Assembly (NCBI GenBank): GCA_965216225.1
Contig: CBDCFF010000023.1
Span: 42,725-106,724 of the forward strand
Source of the DNA: 3107 sp965216225
GTDB lineage: Bacteria; Pseudomonadota; Alphaproteobacteria; Rhodobacterales; Rhodobacteraceae
Length of the DNA stretch: 64,000 nucleotides
Direction of reading: 5' to 3'
The notes below the pieces were generated by a model. It saw only the letters and a list, made by a program, of their open reading frames with translations. It had not been told where the DNA came from and made no database searches. The stretch's first letter is position 1; the number at the start of each line of letters is the position of its first letter. Below, piece after piece: positions 47,465 to 56,319 of the stretch. The position numbers and the translations under genes are program-made.

Positions 47465-48283
47465 TTCTGCGATCTGATGGCGCCAGGGGATACCGGCTTT
47501 TGATGATCGCGTTTGCGATTGTGACCAGCCTGCGGGCGATTGCGATTATGACGAGTTTGTGCGGCTTCCCCCGCTCTTTGAGACGTTTTGCGACAGGCTT
47601 GAGAACCGGATTGTGACAGCGCAGCCTGGAACAGCACATGCCGTAAAGACCGCCTGCCGCCGGCGACAGCTCTCCTGCCTCGCATCGCCCCGCTGTCATG
47701 TGGTATCGGCGCCAAGCCGGTCATGGCAGCGGCTTCGCCCGATGTCATCCGGCCGGGTTCCGGCAATTCGGCGATCAACATTGCCGCACAGACCGGGCCA
47801 ATCCCCGGGATTGATCGTAAAAGCTCCGCCCTCAGGGCAAGAGGTTTCACTCGCGCGATAACGTTTTCGATCCGCCGTTCGATGTCATCGACCCGGCTGT
47901 CGAGCAGGTCTTTCAGGTCGTCATCCATGGTCTCGACACCGGCAGGAATGCCCTGCTTCCTTCGAGCTCCGATCCGATCAGTCTTCGCGCGCGTGCCCCG
48001 GCAAAGCGCGAAGGCCCTGATCTGTGGCCTTGATCTGTGCTGGCAGCAATTGCACGGCCACGATGCCTGCGCCGACAAGTTCTGTCCAGAGCCTCCATTC
48101 CTGACCACCCGTGGCCTCAAATCCGACTTTGAGCGAACCGGAGAACCGCTGGATCATCGCGATCAGCGCAATATCGCCGTCCGCCGTGTCCGGATGCCGG
48201 AACCGCTTCTCGCCAGGAAGGCAGAACCCATCCAGCCAGTCGCGCGATACATCTATCCCGGGAATGGTTATCCCGGCTATCAT
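47465..48283 (-). pseudogene. IS110-family transposase, copy C1, multiply disrupted
   Basis: It starts MIAGITIPGIDVSRDWLDGF (DEDD-type N-terminal domain), later LLRSIPGIGPVCAAMLIAEL and EAAAMTGLAPIPHDSGAMRG (C-terminal domain), then HNPVLKPVAKRLKERGKPHK. A 13-bp tandem duplication after AQIKA and a shift near FQAALSQS break it, both shared with copy 2. The 144-bp deletion removes DAELIARFMAFRPQAGRE to the following ARI. Confidence 0.85.
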
Positions 48284-48416
48284 GTCACTCTTTCTTCCTT
48301 ATGCTTCGCGGTCCCGCAAAACGGGCCGCCGTCAACTGTTCGAGACGGTGAAGAGAGGCAGGATCAACCTGCTGGAGAACGTGGTCATGCCACAAGGTGT
48401 TCAGCGCTGTATCCCA

Positions 48417-48452
48417 CCCCGTCACCGCTCCCGGCCGGGAGCGGTGACGGGG
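48417..48452. repeat. Perfect 36-bp palindrome upstream of the IS110 C1 transposase
   Basis: The half-site CCCCGTCACCGCTCCCGG is followed directly by its exact reverse complement. It lies 134 bases before the transposase start. Copy 2 has the same structure at 56323-56358 with several differences between arms, and the unrelated IS110 D has a 38-bp palindrome at almost the same distance. Confidence 0.9.
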
Positions 48453-48537
48453 AATCTATAGCAGGGACGAGACACATAAGGTGTTTGATCCCACGGTTTT
48501 CTGGTGCGATCTTTTCTTTGGAATGGAAGGAAGCCTT

Positions 48538-48978
48538 ATGGGACAAGTACGTCACGGCAGCGCCACGACCACGCACGCTGTCCGGGCAGCAATACAGCGA
48601 TCGCAAGCTTCGATCGCAGCGCTGAGCAGGGAGTTGGGCATCAACCCGAAGACAGCCGCCAAATGGCGCAAGCGCGAGACGGTCGAGGATCTGAAGACCG
48701 GACCGGGGGAGCCACATTCAACCGTCCTGACCGAGGCCGAGGAGGCCATGATCGTCGCATTTCGGCGCCACACACTGTTGCCGCTGGACGATTGCCTCCA
48801 CGCCTTGCAGCCGACCATGCCTCACCTGACGCGGTCGGCGTTGCATCGCTGCCTTCAGCGGCACGGCATCTCGCGCCTGCCTGAGGTCGAGGGCGACAAA
48901 CCGCAGCGCCGGCGGTTCAAACGTTACCCTGTCGGCTTCTTCCACATCGACATTGCCGAAGTTCAGACCACCGGGGGC
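48538..48978 (+). pseudogene. IS481-family transposase, N-terminal part
   Basis: It starts MGQVRHGSATTTHAVRAAI with a helix-turn-helix region (SIAALSRELGINPKTAAKWRKR) and runs to FHIDIAEVQTTGG, where IS256-A interrupts. The first catalytic Asp is in FHIDIAE. The DDE core continues at 50264 (duplicated part) and 55743. Confidence 0.88.
48755..48978 (+). repeat. 224-bp direct repeat of IS481 sequence, left copy
   Basis: The segment from TCGCATTTCGGCGCC to CCACCGGGGGC is repeated at 50313-50536 with about three base changes. The two copies lie exactly against the two ends of IS256-A copy 2. Confidence 0.9.
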
Positions 48979-50312
48979 GAGAGTGTCCGCTCCTCTGTGT
49001 ATCTGTGATCTGTACCATGCTTTGAGAGAGGAGCCATGACGATGACGATATCCAGGGAACTTCTGGACGAACTTCTGGAAGGCTGCGAGCGGCCTGAAGA
49101 CCTGCTTGGCGATACCGGGCTGCTGAAAGAGCTCAGGATCAAACTGATGGAGCGGATGCTTGGGGCCGAACTGACCGCGCATCTGGGCTATGAAGAAGGC
49201 AAGGATGCACCTCCGGGTCAGTCCAATCGGCGCAACGGCACAGCTGGCAAGCGCCTGAAGGGCCAGATCGGCGAGGCACCGATTTCCGTGCCCCGTGATC
49301 GGGATGGCAGTTTTGAGCCGGAACTGGTGAAGAAGGGCCAGACCCGGATCGACGGGATGGATGACAGGATCATCGGCCTCTATGCCGCCGGACGAGAGTG
49401 TCCGCGACATCCGCGCCCATCTTGAGGATATCTACGGTCTTCTGGTCTCGCCGGATTTGATCAGCCGCGTCACCGACGCCGTGCACGACGAGGTGCGCGA
49501 CCGGCAAAGCCGGGCGCTGGAGCGGATGTATCCGATCGTGATCTTCGACGCGCTGCGGGTGAAGATCCGCGACGCCGACAGCCGCATGGTGAAGAACAAG
49601 GCCATCTACATCGCCCTGGGGGTCAGCCGGGACGGCGTGCGCGAGGTCCTGGGCCTGTGGATCGCTGATAACGAGGGGGCCAAATTCTGGTTGTCGGTGA
49701 TGAACGAGCTGAAGAACCGGGGTGTCCAGGACATTCTGATCGCCGTCGTTGACGGGCTCAAAGGCTTCCCGGAGGCGATCACCGCCGCCTTTGCGCAGAC
49801 CACGGTGCAAACCTGCATTGTCCACCTGGTGCGCCACTCCCTGAACTTCTGCTCGTGGAAAGACCGCAAGGCAGTGGCCGCCGATCTGCGCCGGATTTAC
49901 AGCGCCGCCACCGCCGATCAGGCCGCCGATGAACTGGACGCATTCGAGAAAAAATGGGCCGGTAAATACGCCTCCATCGCCCCGGCCTGGCGACGGGCAT
50001 GGCAGGAAGTAATCCCGTTCTTCGCCTTCGATCCGGCGATCCGAAAGATCATCTACACCACCAACGCCATCGAGAGCCTGAACCGGGTGATCCGCAAATC
50101 AATCAAGACCCGCGGATCGTTCCCGACCGATCAGGCCGCAACAAAGCTGATCTATCTGGCCATCCGCAACTTCGAGAAAGGCGGCAGGAATGTTCGGGAA
50201 TGGTTTGCAGCCCGCAACCAGTTCGCTATTATGTTCGACCAGCGCTTCAATGCGTGACTGTATTTGAAACCCCCATGGTCCGGGACAGATACACAGAATT
50301 CAGGACACTCCC
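48979..50312 (+). mobile_element. IS256-family element A, copy 2
   Basis: 1334 bp with the same ends as copy 1. The neighbouring 8-base flanks (CCGGGGGC left, TCGCATTT right) do not match each other, so this is not a simple insertion with target duplication. Confidence 0.88.
49036..50257 (+). pseudogene. IS256-family transposase, copy 2, frameshifted
   Basis: It has the same two-frame structure as copy 1, with the extra base in the same place (near 49394). The residues around CSWKDRK are normal here, without the QKL insertion. No other disabling change is evident. Confidence 0.87.
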
Positions 50313-50536
50313 TCGCATTTCGGCGCCACACACTGTTGCCGCTGGACGATTGCCTCTACGCCTTGCAGCCGACCATGCCTCACCTGACGCGGTCGGCGTT
50401 GCATCGCTGCCTTCAGCGGCACGGCATCTCGCGCCTGCCTGAGGTCGAGGGCGACAAACCGCAGCGCCGGCGGTTCAAACGTTACCCTGTCGGCCTCTTC
50501 CACATCGACATTGCCGAAGTTCAAACCACCGGGGGC
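50313..50536 (+). repeat. 224-bp direct repeat of IS481 sequence, right copy
   Basis: Second copy of 48755-48978. It codes for FRRHTLLPLDDCLYALQPTM to AEVQTTGG, and unlike the left copy it continues into authentic IS481 sequence (KLCLL) before element B. Confidence 0.9.
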
Positions 50537-50645
50537 AAGCTCTGTCTCTTGAGTTATAGCCGAAAGTTGGTGATGGCGCTGATTGGCGGCCTATCATGGC
50601 GTTGTTCACGCGCCGCAATTCTCAGCAGAGAAAAGGATATGCCAC

Positions 50646-51008
50646 ATGACGAAGTCTACCATCACGCCGTTGCCCGATCCATCGGGATTTTCGTCTGACC
50701 CGCTGACCGACATCCTGCAAACCGGCGCGCGCCAACTGCTCAAACAGGCGGTGGAAGCGGAATTGGCCACGCTCCTCGCCGCCCATGCCCGCGAGGTGAC
50801 GGACGACGGCCGTGCGCGGCTGGTGCGCCATGGTCATCTGCCCGAGCGCGAGGTCATGACCGGCATCGGCCCGATAGCAGCAAAGGCGCCGCGGGTGCGG
50901 GACCGGGGCAATGTGGACGAAAAGATCCGTTTCGCCTCGTCGATCCTGCCGCCCAGGCTGCGCAAGACCAGATCGATTGAGGAACTGCTGCCGTGGCTCT
51001 ATCTCAAG
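50646..51008 (+). pseudogene. IS256-B transposase, N-terminal part
   Basis: It runs from MTKSTITPLPDPSGFSSDPL through LKQAVEAELATLLAAHAREV to RKTRSIEELLPWLYLK, where the IS110 D sequence takes over. The next residues (GISTGDFQEA) are found at 54805. Confidence 0.88.
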
Positions 51009-51021
51009 ATATCTGTCCTGG

Positions 51022-51159
51022 TCAAGGTTTGATTTTGGACCACTGGCGGTTTTCGCGGATCAAGGTATTTGCGAGGATGATGAGCTTGCGCATGATTGCC
51101 ACAAGAGCGACCTTGGCTTTCTTGCCCTTTTGACGCAAAGCCTTGTAGACGCAGGTGAG
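51022..51159 (-). pseudogene. IS110 D transposase, C-terminal fragment
   Basis: The minus strand reads KALRQKGKKAKVALVAIMRK then LIILANTLIRENRQWSKIKP and a stop at 51022. This completes the frame broken at 53796 by the IS21 element. Confidence 0.82.
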
Positions 51160-51343
51160 TGCTGCGCGACAAACAAGGTGAGAATCCAGCGTCAATCAGG
51201 ATGAGAACGCGTGTGCGGGGGCTCGCAGGGAGGGCGTAGCCCGACTGGGGAGGCCCCGCACACGCGTTTTGCCCTTTTGGGGCGGGCCTGACGGTTGTGG
51301 CCGGCTCGGATAAGGAATGATTTTCTGTGCAAGGGGATCGTTC

Positions 51344-52864
51344 ATGCCGGGCTGTCATGTCACTGACCAACAAATGAGGCTCTTCATGACGCTCAGATCG
51401 ACCCATTCCGTTGCCGTTGCCGCTGCCAAGGCGGGGATCAGCCAGGCAACGGGCTATCGGCTGCAAGCTGACCCAATTTTACCATCACAGAAGAAGGCCC
51501 CTCGCGGCCGGCGGCGTCCGGACCCGCTGGCGGACATTTTTGATGCGGAGGTCGTGCCGCTTCTGCGGTCCTCACCGGGGATCCGACCTGTGGCGGTTTA
51601 CGAGGAGCTTCTGCGTCGGCATTCTGATCTGGGTACGGGCATCCGACGGACTCTGGAGCGACGGATACGCGCCTGGAATGCGGAACACGGCCCTGAACAG
51701 GACGTCATTTTCCGGCAGACCCACACACCGGGCAAAATGGGCCTGTCGGATTTCACCGCCATGGGCAAGTTGGGTGTGACCATTGCCGGTGAGGCACTGG
51801 GCCATCGACTGTATCACTTCCGGCTTGCCTATAGCGGGTTTCAGCACGCCCACGTCGTGCTGGGCGGCGAAAGCTATGTGGCGCTGGCTGAGGGATTGCA
51901 GAACGCCCTCTGGACGCTCGGCGGCGTGCCACACAATCATGGAACTGACAGCCTGTCGGCGGCCTTCAAGAACCTGGATAAGTCATCCCGGGCCGATCTA
52001 ACCGACCGCTTCGACGCCCTGTGCAACCATTATGGAATGACGCCGACGCGCAACAACAAGGGCGTCGCACACGAGAACGGTTCCATCGAGAGCCCCAATG
52101 GGCATCTGAAGCGCACCATTGAGGACGCGCTGGTCATGCGTGGGTCGCGCGACTTCGAAAGCTTGCAAGATTATCGTCGCTTCATCGACGAGATCGTGGG
52201 CCGGATCAACGCCCGCAATGCCAAGCGTATCGATGCGGAACGTGCGAGCCTCAGACCTTTGCCGACGCGGCGGACCACGGATTACGAGGAGATCACGTTG
52301 CGCGTCACTTCCTCCGGGGGCTTCACCTTGCGCAAGGTGTTCTACACCGTGCCATCCCGGTTGATCGGGCATCAGCTGCGGGTTCGGCTCTACGATGATC
52401 GGTTGGAGCTGTTCCTGGGAAGCTCTGCCCTGCTAACGCTGACACGCGGACGAGCCTCGAGCACCGGGAGCCATGGGCACGTGGTCAATTACCACCACGT
52501 CATCCACTCCTTGCGCAAAAAGCCCATGGCGCTGATGGGGCTGGTCTATCGGGATCAGCTATTCCCGCGCCGGGCGTTCCGTAACATGTTCGCATTCCTG
52601 CTGGAGCAGACCAGTGAGAAGGCGGCGTGTCGCATGGTTGTCGATCTTCTGGCGCTGGCACACGAGCGGGGCTGCGAGGCTGAATTGGCAGCGCAGCTTG
52701 AGGAGGACCTTCGCCAGAAGCGCCCGCCTGACATGGCGGCCCTACGCGCAGTGTTTAGCCCATCACAAGACGCACTCCCCCAAGTCGCGGTGCAACTGGC
52801 CGACCTGTCATCTTACGACCAGTTGGTCGGCGGTACGCCATCCGCTCAGGAGGTGACAGCATGA
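51344..52864 (+). CDS. istA: IS21 transposase IstA
   Basis: 506 residues from ATG 51344 (AAGGGGA upstream). The N-terminal helix-turn-helix region (SVAVAAAKAGISQATGYRLQ) is followed by a DDE core: LSDFTAMG, then a middle acidic residue, then AHENGSIESPNGHLKRTIEDAL, and a C-terminal beta-barrel region (YTVPSRLIGHQLRVRLYDDR). Full length for the family. The stop overlaps the istB start. Confidence 0.92.
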   Translation: MPGCHVTDQQMRLFMTLRSTHSVAVAAAKAGISQATGYRLQADPILPSQKKAPRGRRRPDPLADIFDAEVVPLLRSSPGIRPVAVYEELLRRHSDLGTGIRRTLERRIRAWNAEHGPEQDVIFRQTHTPGKMGLSDFTAMGKLGVTIAGEALGHRLYHFRLAYSGFQHAHVVLGGESYVALAEGLQNALWTLGGVPHNHGTDSLSAAFKNLDKSSRADLTDRFDALCNHYGMTPTRNNKGVAHENGSIESPNGHLKRTIEDALVMRGSRDFESLQDYRRFIDEIVGRINARNAKRIDAERASLRPLPTRRTTDYEEITLRVTSSGGFTLRKVFYTVPSRLIGHQLRVRLYDDRLELFLGSSALLTLTRGRASSTGSHGHVVNYHHVIHSLRKKPMALMGLVYRDQLFPRRAFRNMFAFLLEQTSEKAACRMVVDLLALAHERGCEAELAAQLEEDLRQKRPPDMAALRAVFSPSQDALPQVAVQLADLSSYDQLVGGTPSAQEVTA

Positions 52865-53670
52865 CATCGCCCCAGACCGATACCGCCCGCCTAACCTTGG
52901 CTCTGACCGAATTGCGCTTGCCAGCCATCAAGGCGCTATGGCCGCGCTTTGCGGAACAAGCCGACAAGGAAGGCTGGCCCGCCGCTCGGATGCTCAGCAC
53001 CCTGGTGGAGCATGAACTGGCTGAACGAGATCGCCGTCGTATCGAGCGACATCTCGCACAGGCACGCCTGTTGCCCGGAAAAACGATCGACACCTTCGAC
53101 TTCACAGCCGTCCCCATGCTGTCCAAGGCCCATGTCAGTGCGATCACCGCTGGCGACAGCTGGATCGGAAAGGGCGGCAACATCCTGCTGTTTGGGCCGC
53201 CAGGTGTGGGCAAATCACATCTCGGCTCAGCCATCGGGCTCGCCCTTGTCGAGCAAGGCTACCGCGTCCTATTCAGCCGCACCACCGATCTGGTCCAGAA
53301 ACTCCAACAGGCCCGCCGCGATCTCGTCCTCGAAAGTGCCATTGCAAAGCTCGACAAATTCCATCTGCTGATCCTCGATGACATCACCTACGTCACCAAG
53401 GATCAGGCTGAAACCAGTGTGCTCTTCGAACTCATCAGCGCGAGATATGAACGCCGCTCAATGTTGATCACGGCCAACCAGCCCTTCGGGGAGTGGAATG
53501 CGATTTTTCCAGACCCGGCCATGACATTGGCCGCCGTCGACAGGCTCGTGCACCACGCAACCATCTTCGAGATGAATGTCGAAAGCTACCGGCGAAGAGC
53601 AGCACAAAAGGCAAAGGGGCCGGGAAGGCCTGCACAAAAAGCCACACCGGAAAACACCAAAGCTGATTGA
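52861..53670 (+). CDS. istB: IS21 helper ATPase IstB
   Basis: 269 residues, a DnaC/DnaA-like AAA+ ATPase. Walker A is FGPPGVGKSHLGSAIG, Walker B is FHLLILDDITYV, with the usual N-terminal helical part (LRLPAIKALWPRFAEQA). It directs target choice and stimulates IstA. The ATGA overlap with istA is typical. Confidence 0.94.
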   Translation: MTSPQTDTARLTLALTELRLPAIKALWPRFAEQADKEGWPAARMLSTLVEHELAERDRRRIERHLAQARLLPGKTIDTFDFTAVPMLSKAHVSAITAGDSWIGKGGNILLFGPPGVGKSHLGSAIGLALVEQGYRVLFSRTTDLVQKLQQARRDLVLESAIAKLDKFHLLILDDITYVTKDQAETSVLFELISARYERRSMLITANQPFGEWNAIFPDPAMTLAAVDRLVHHATIFEMNVESYRRRAAQKAKGPGRPAQKATPENTKAD

Positions 53671-53795
53671 CGCTCCGCGACAATCAAAAAACAAACCCCT
53701 TGATCGCGGCACAAAAGCCCGGCATCGTCCCAAACGTCGCGACCAAGGATTCTCATCCTGATTGACGCGCACTTCTCATCTTGATTGTCGCGCTA

Positions 53796-54582
53796 CAGGT
53801 GAGTTGGGAATTGCAGCGCGCTGCGACGAGGGCGGGCATGTAGAGCGCCTGGCGAAGCCCGGCTCGTCCGCCTCCGATTTTCGCTCTGGCTGTCCATTTG
53901 CCGGACTTGCGCACGAAGGGAGCCAGGCCCGCAAGCGCGGCGGCCTGCCCGGGCGTCAAGGTTCCGATCTCCGGCATTTCGATGAGTATTGCGACGGCAG
54001 GGGATCGACCGCAGGATCTCGAACTGTCTGGCAAGCTTTGCATCCTCGCAGATACGCTTCTTCAACTCGGCATCGAGTTGGGCAAGTTGCTTTGCAATCT
54101 GGCGCATCCTGGTTTTCAGTTGCGCCTTGACGAGTGTGTTGCGCGCACCGCAGAGCCGGTTCCGGCAGGCAGTCTGGTCCTTGATGAGAGCGCTCCGGGC
54201 GACATGCACCTCCCGCAGATCGTTCATGGGTTCATCGCGCAACGGTGAAGCCTTCAGGTCAAGCATCGCCCCCATGCGGGCCAGCAGTTCCGCATCGATC
54301 CGGTCAGTTTTGGCGGACTGGCCGACCGCTTCGGCGAAGCGGCGGGCGCGTTTGGGGTTCACCTTGACCATGGCGTGAGCCGTCTTTGAAAGGCGGGCCT
54401 CCAGATCGCGATGATAGCGTCCTGTAGGCTCGTAGACGACGCGGCAGCACTGCGGGCCGATCCAGTTCTTCAGCGTCTTCAGTCCTGTCCGGTCGTTGGT
54501 GAAGCGTTTCGCCTTGCCATCGCTCAGGCGATGGGTGTCGAGATGATCTTTCGAGATGTCGATGCCGATGGTATCATTCATG
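53796..54582 (-). pseudogene. IS110 D transposase, N-terminal and middle part, frameshifted
   Basis: It starts MNDTIGIDISKDHLDTHRLS with a DEDD domain (YEPTGRYHRDLE, KTDRIDAELLARMGA). After EILRSIP the frame changes near 54000; AVAILIEMPEIGTLTPGQAA then ALAGLAPFVRKSGKW and ALYMPALVAARCNSQLT follow in another frame. IS21 then interrupts at 53796. Confidence 0.85.
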
Positions 54583-54720
54583 ACCTTTTCGTCTCCCGTT
54601 CCTGTCATACGAGGCAGGGGTGTTCCCTCCTCCACTATCTGTTCGGGTTCATCAAAAGGGCGGGGGTGATCCATCTTGAGAACGGTCCTCAAAGACCAGG
54701 GCATCATCGATCCATCCCCC

Positions 54721-54758
54721 GCCACCCCTCGGGCCGCTGCAGCGGCCCGAGGGGTGGC
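54721..54758. repeat. Perfect 38-bp palindrome in the leader of IS110 D
   Basis: The half-site GCCACCCCTCGGGCCGCTG is followed directly by its reverse complement, centred on CTGCAG. It lies 138 bases upstream of the transposase start. It could fold as a 17-19 bp RNA hairpin in either direction. Confidence 0.92.
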
Positions 54759-54804
54759 ATCCGTATCGCACGGATACGAATGCCTGGGAAATCCAATAGA
54801 CAAG

Positions 54805-55711
54805 GGCATTTCCACGGGCGACTTCCAGGAGGCTCCTGGGGCGCTGTTGGGGCCGAACGCGGCAGGGCTTTCATCGAGCACCATCTCGCGATTGAAAGCG
54901 GACTGGGGGGCGGAGTATGAACGCTGGCAGCGCCGCGATCTCAGCGCCCGGCGTTTCGTCTATGTCTGGGCCGATGGTGTCTATTTCCAACCGCGTATGG
55001 AAGAGCAGAAACAATGCGTTCTGGTGCTGATCGGCGCGGATGAGTGGGGCCGCAAGGAGGTTCCGGGCCTCACCGAAGCAGGCAGTCGGCTACCGTGAAA
55101 GCACGCAGAGTTGGCGCGAGTTGCTGCTCGATCTCAAGCGTCGCGGGCTGTCCCACGCCCCCGATCTGGCCATTGGCGACGGTGCCTTGGGGTTCCGGGG
55201 GTTCCGGGCGGCGCTGCGCGAAGTCTTCGGCAGCACCCGGGAACAACGGTGCTGGGTTCACAAGACCGGAAACGTTCTCAATGCCATGCCCAAATCGGTG
55301 CAGGCCAAAGCCAAGGGCCACCTGCATGATATCTGGCAGGCGGAAACGAAGACCGAAGCCGGGGCCGCCTTCGATTTCTTCGTGGAAACCTGTGGCGCGA
55401 AATATGACAAGGCGGTTGGGAAACTGACCAAAGACCGGGCTGTGCTGCTCTCCTTCTACGGCTTCCCTGCTGAGCACTGGAAGCACATCCGAACCACGAA
55501 CCCGATCGAGAGCACCTTCGCCACCGTCCGCCACCGCACCGGCAAAACCAAAGGCTGCCTGAGCCGCAAGACCGGGTTGGCCATGGCATTCAAGCTGATG
55601 ATGTCAGCGCAAGGAAAATGGCGAAAGCTCGACGGCGCCAACCGCATGCCAGAGATCATTGAAGGGGTTGAGTTCACAGACGGGATCAAGCAAATTCAAA
55701 ACGCCGCATGA
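54805..55711 (+). pseudogene. IS256-B transposase, central and C-terminal part, frameshifted
   Basis: It continues GISTGDFQEAPGALLGPNAA to YVWADGVYFQPRMEEQKQCV, then loses frame near 55070. The other frame continues GYRESTQSWRELLLDLKRRG to HIRTTNPIESTFATVRHRTG, ending GIKQIQNAA. The element could not transpose by itself even without IS110 D. Confidence 0.87.
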
Positions 55712-55742
55712 TCACACCATCAACAACTTTCGGGCATAGCTC

Positions 55743-56319
55743 CTGTCTCTTCGTCGGCATCGACCGCACCAGCAAGTTCGCCGTCGCCCAACTCGTGGAC
55801 AAGGCCGACAGGCGCACCGCCCGGGAGTTCCTGCAGCACATGCTCGAAGCCGTGCCCTGCCAAGTCCACACCATTCTCACTGACAATGGCATCCAGTTCG
55901 CCGAGCGGACCCGGAACCGCAACACGATCCATTCCCGGCCAATGCGCTTCGACGTGATTTGCGAGGCCAACGGGATCGGGCGCCGCCTGACCAAGCCTAA
56001 CCATCCGTGGAGCCGCGAGGACAAGAAAACAGTCCGGGGGACTGTTTTCCCGAGTGGCGGGCAAGTGGAAAGGATGAACCGCACCATCAGGGACGCGACC
56101 GTCAAACGCTTCCATTATGACAACCATGATCAACTTCGAACGCATCCGGCTGACTTCATGAACGCCTGTAACTTCGCCCGAAGGCTCAAGACCCTCAGCG
56201 GCCTCACGCCCTGTGAATACATCTGCAAGGTCTGGACAACAGAGCCGGATCGTTTCATCCTGAACCCGATCCACCAGATGCCGGGACTGAACACCTCATG
56301 TGTCTCGTCCCTGCTATAG
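55743..56319 (+). pseudogene. IS481 transposase, C-terminal part with in-frame palindrome insertion
   Basis: It reads CLFVGIDRTSKFAVAQLVDK, TILTDNGIQFAERTRN, KPNHPW and, after an inserted stretch, GGQVERMNRTIRDATVKRF to IHQMPGLNT. Where relatives read HPWTNGQVERMNRT, about 15 extra residues (REDKKTVRGTVFPSG) are coded by a hairpin-forming insert. Confidence 0.87.
56025..56049. repeat. Short palindromic (REP-like) insert inside the IS481 gene
   Basis: GAAAACAGTCC, three G, GGACTGTTTTC forms an 11-bp perfect stem. It sits in an insert of about 45 bases that keeps the transposase frame open. Confidence 0.75.

Larger units (their letters stand above)
47453..48458 (-). mobile_element. IS110-family element C, copy 1 (left arm of the nest)
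   Basis: The 1006-bp sequence is an inverted copy of 56317-57467. Both begin at a GCAACTGTGTTTATTCTG end and run up to the IS481 terminus. Compared with copy 2 it lacks 144 bp between two CGGAT repeats (copy 2 positions 56800 and 56944). A perfect 36-bp palindrome lies in its 5' non-coding part. Confidence 0.82.
51160..53795 (+). mobile_element. Complete IS21-family element
   Basis: 2.6 kb with inverted ends (GCGCGACAA type) and repeated internal end motifs containing TCAATCAGGATGAGAA. It is flanked by the direct repeat CAGGTGAG (51152-51159 and 53796-53803). Both genes, istA and istB, are open. It is the innermost insertion and so the youngest layer of the nest. Confidence 0.92.
51009..54804 (-). 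mobile_element. IS110-family element D, inserted in IS256-B, interrupted by IS21
   Basis: Element sequence lies at 51009-51159 (3' end of its gene) and 53796-54804 (5' part and non-coding leader). The boundaries follow from where the IS256-B frame stops (LLPWLYLK) and resumes (GISTGDF); the ends are accurate to a few bases. The 5' leader of about 220 bases holds a 38-bp perfect palindrome. Confidence 0.82.
50551..55742 (+). mobile_element. IS256-family element B, inserted in IS481, itself interrupted
   Basis: Inverted ends are GAGTTATAGCCGAAAGTTG on the left and GAGCTATGCCCGAAAGTTG read inward on the right. A 9-bp target duplication CTGTCTCTT flanks it (50542-50550 and 55743-55751), proving transposition into the IS481 gene. 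The element is split by IS110 D at about 51009-54804. Confidence 0.9.
48459..56316 (+). mobile_element. IS481-family element, broken by nested insertions
   Basis: Terminal repeats are TAGCAGGGACGAGACACA at 48459 and its inverse at 56316. Element sequence is at 48459-48978, 50313-50550 and 55743-56316; everything between is other insertion sequences. A 224-bp part of the element is present twice (48755-48978 and 50313-50536), on either side of IS256-A copy 2. Confidence 0.85.
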
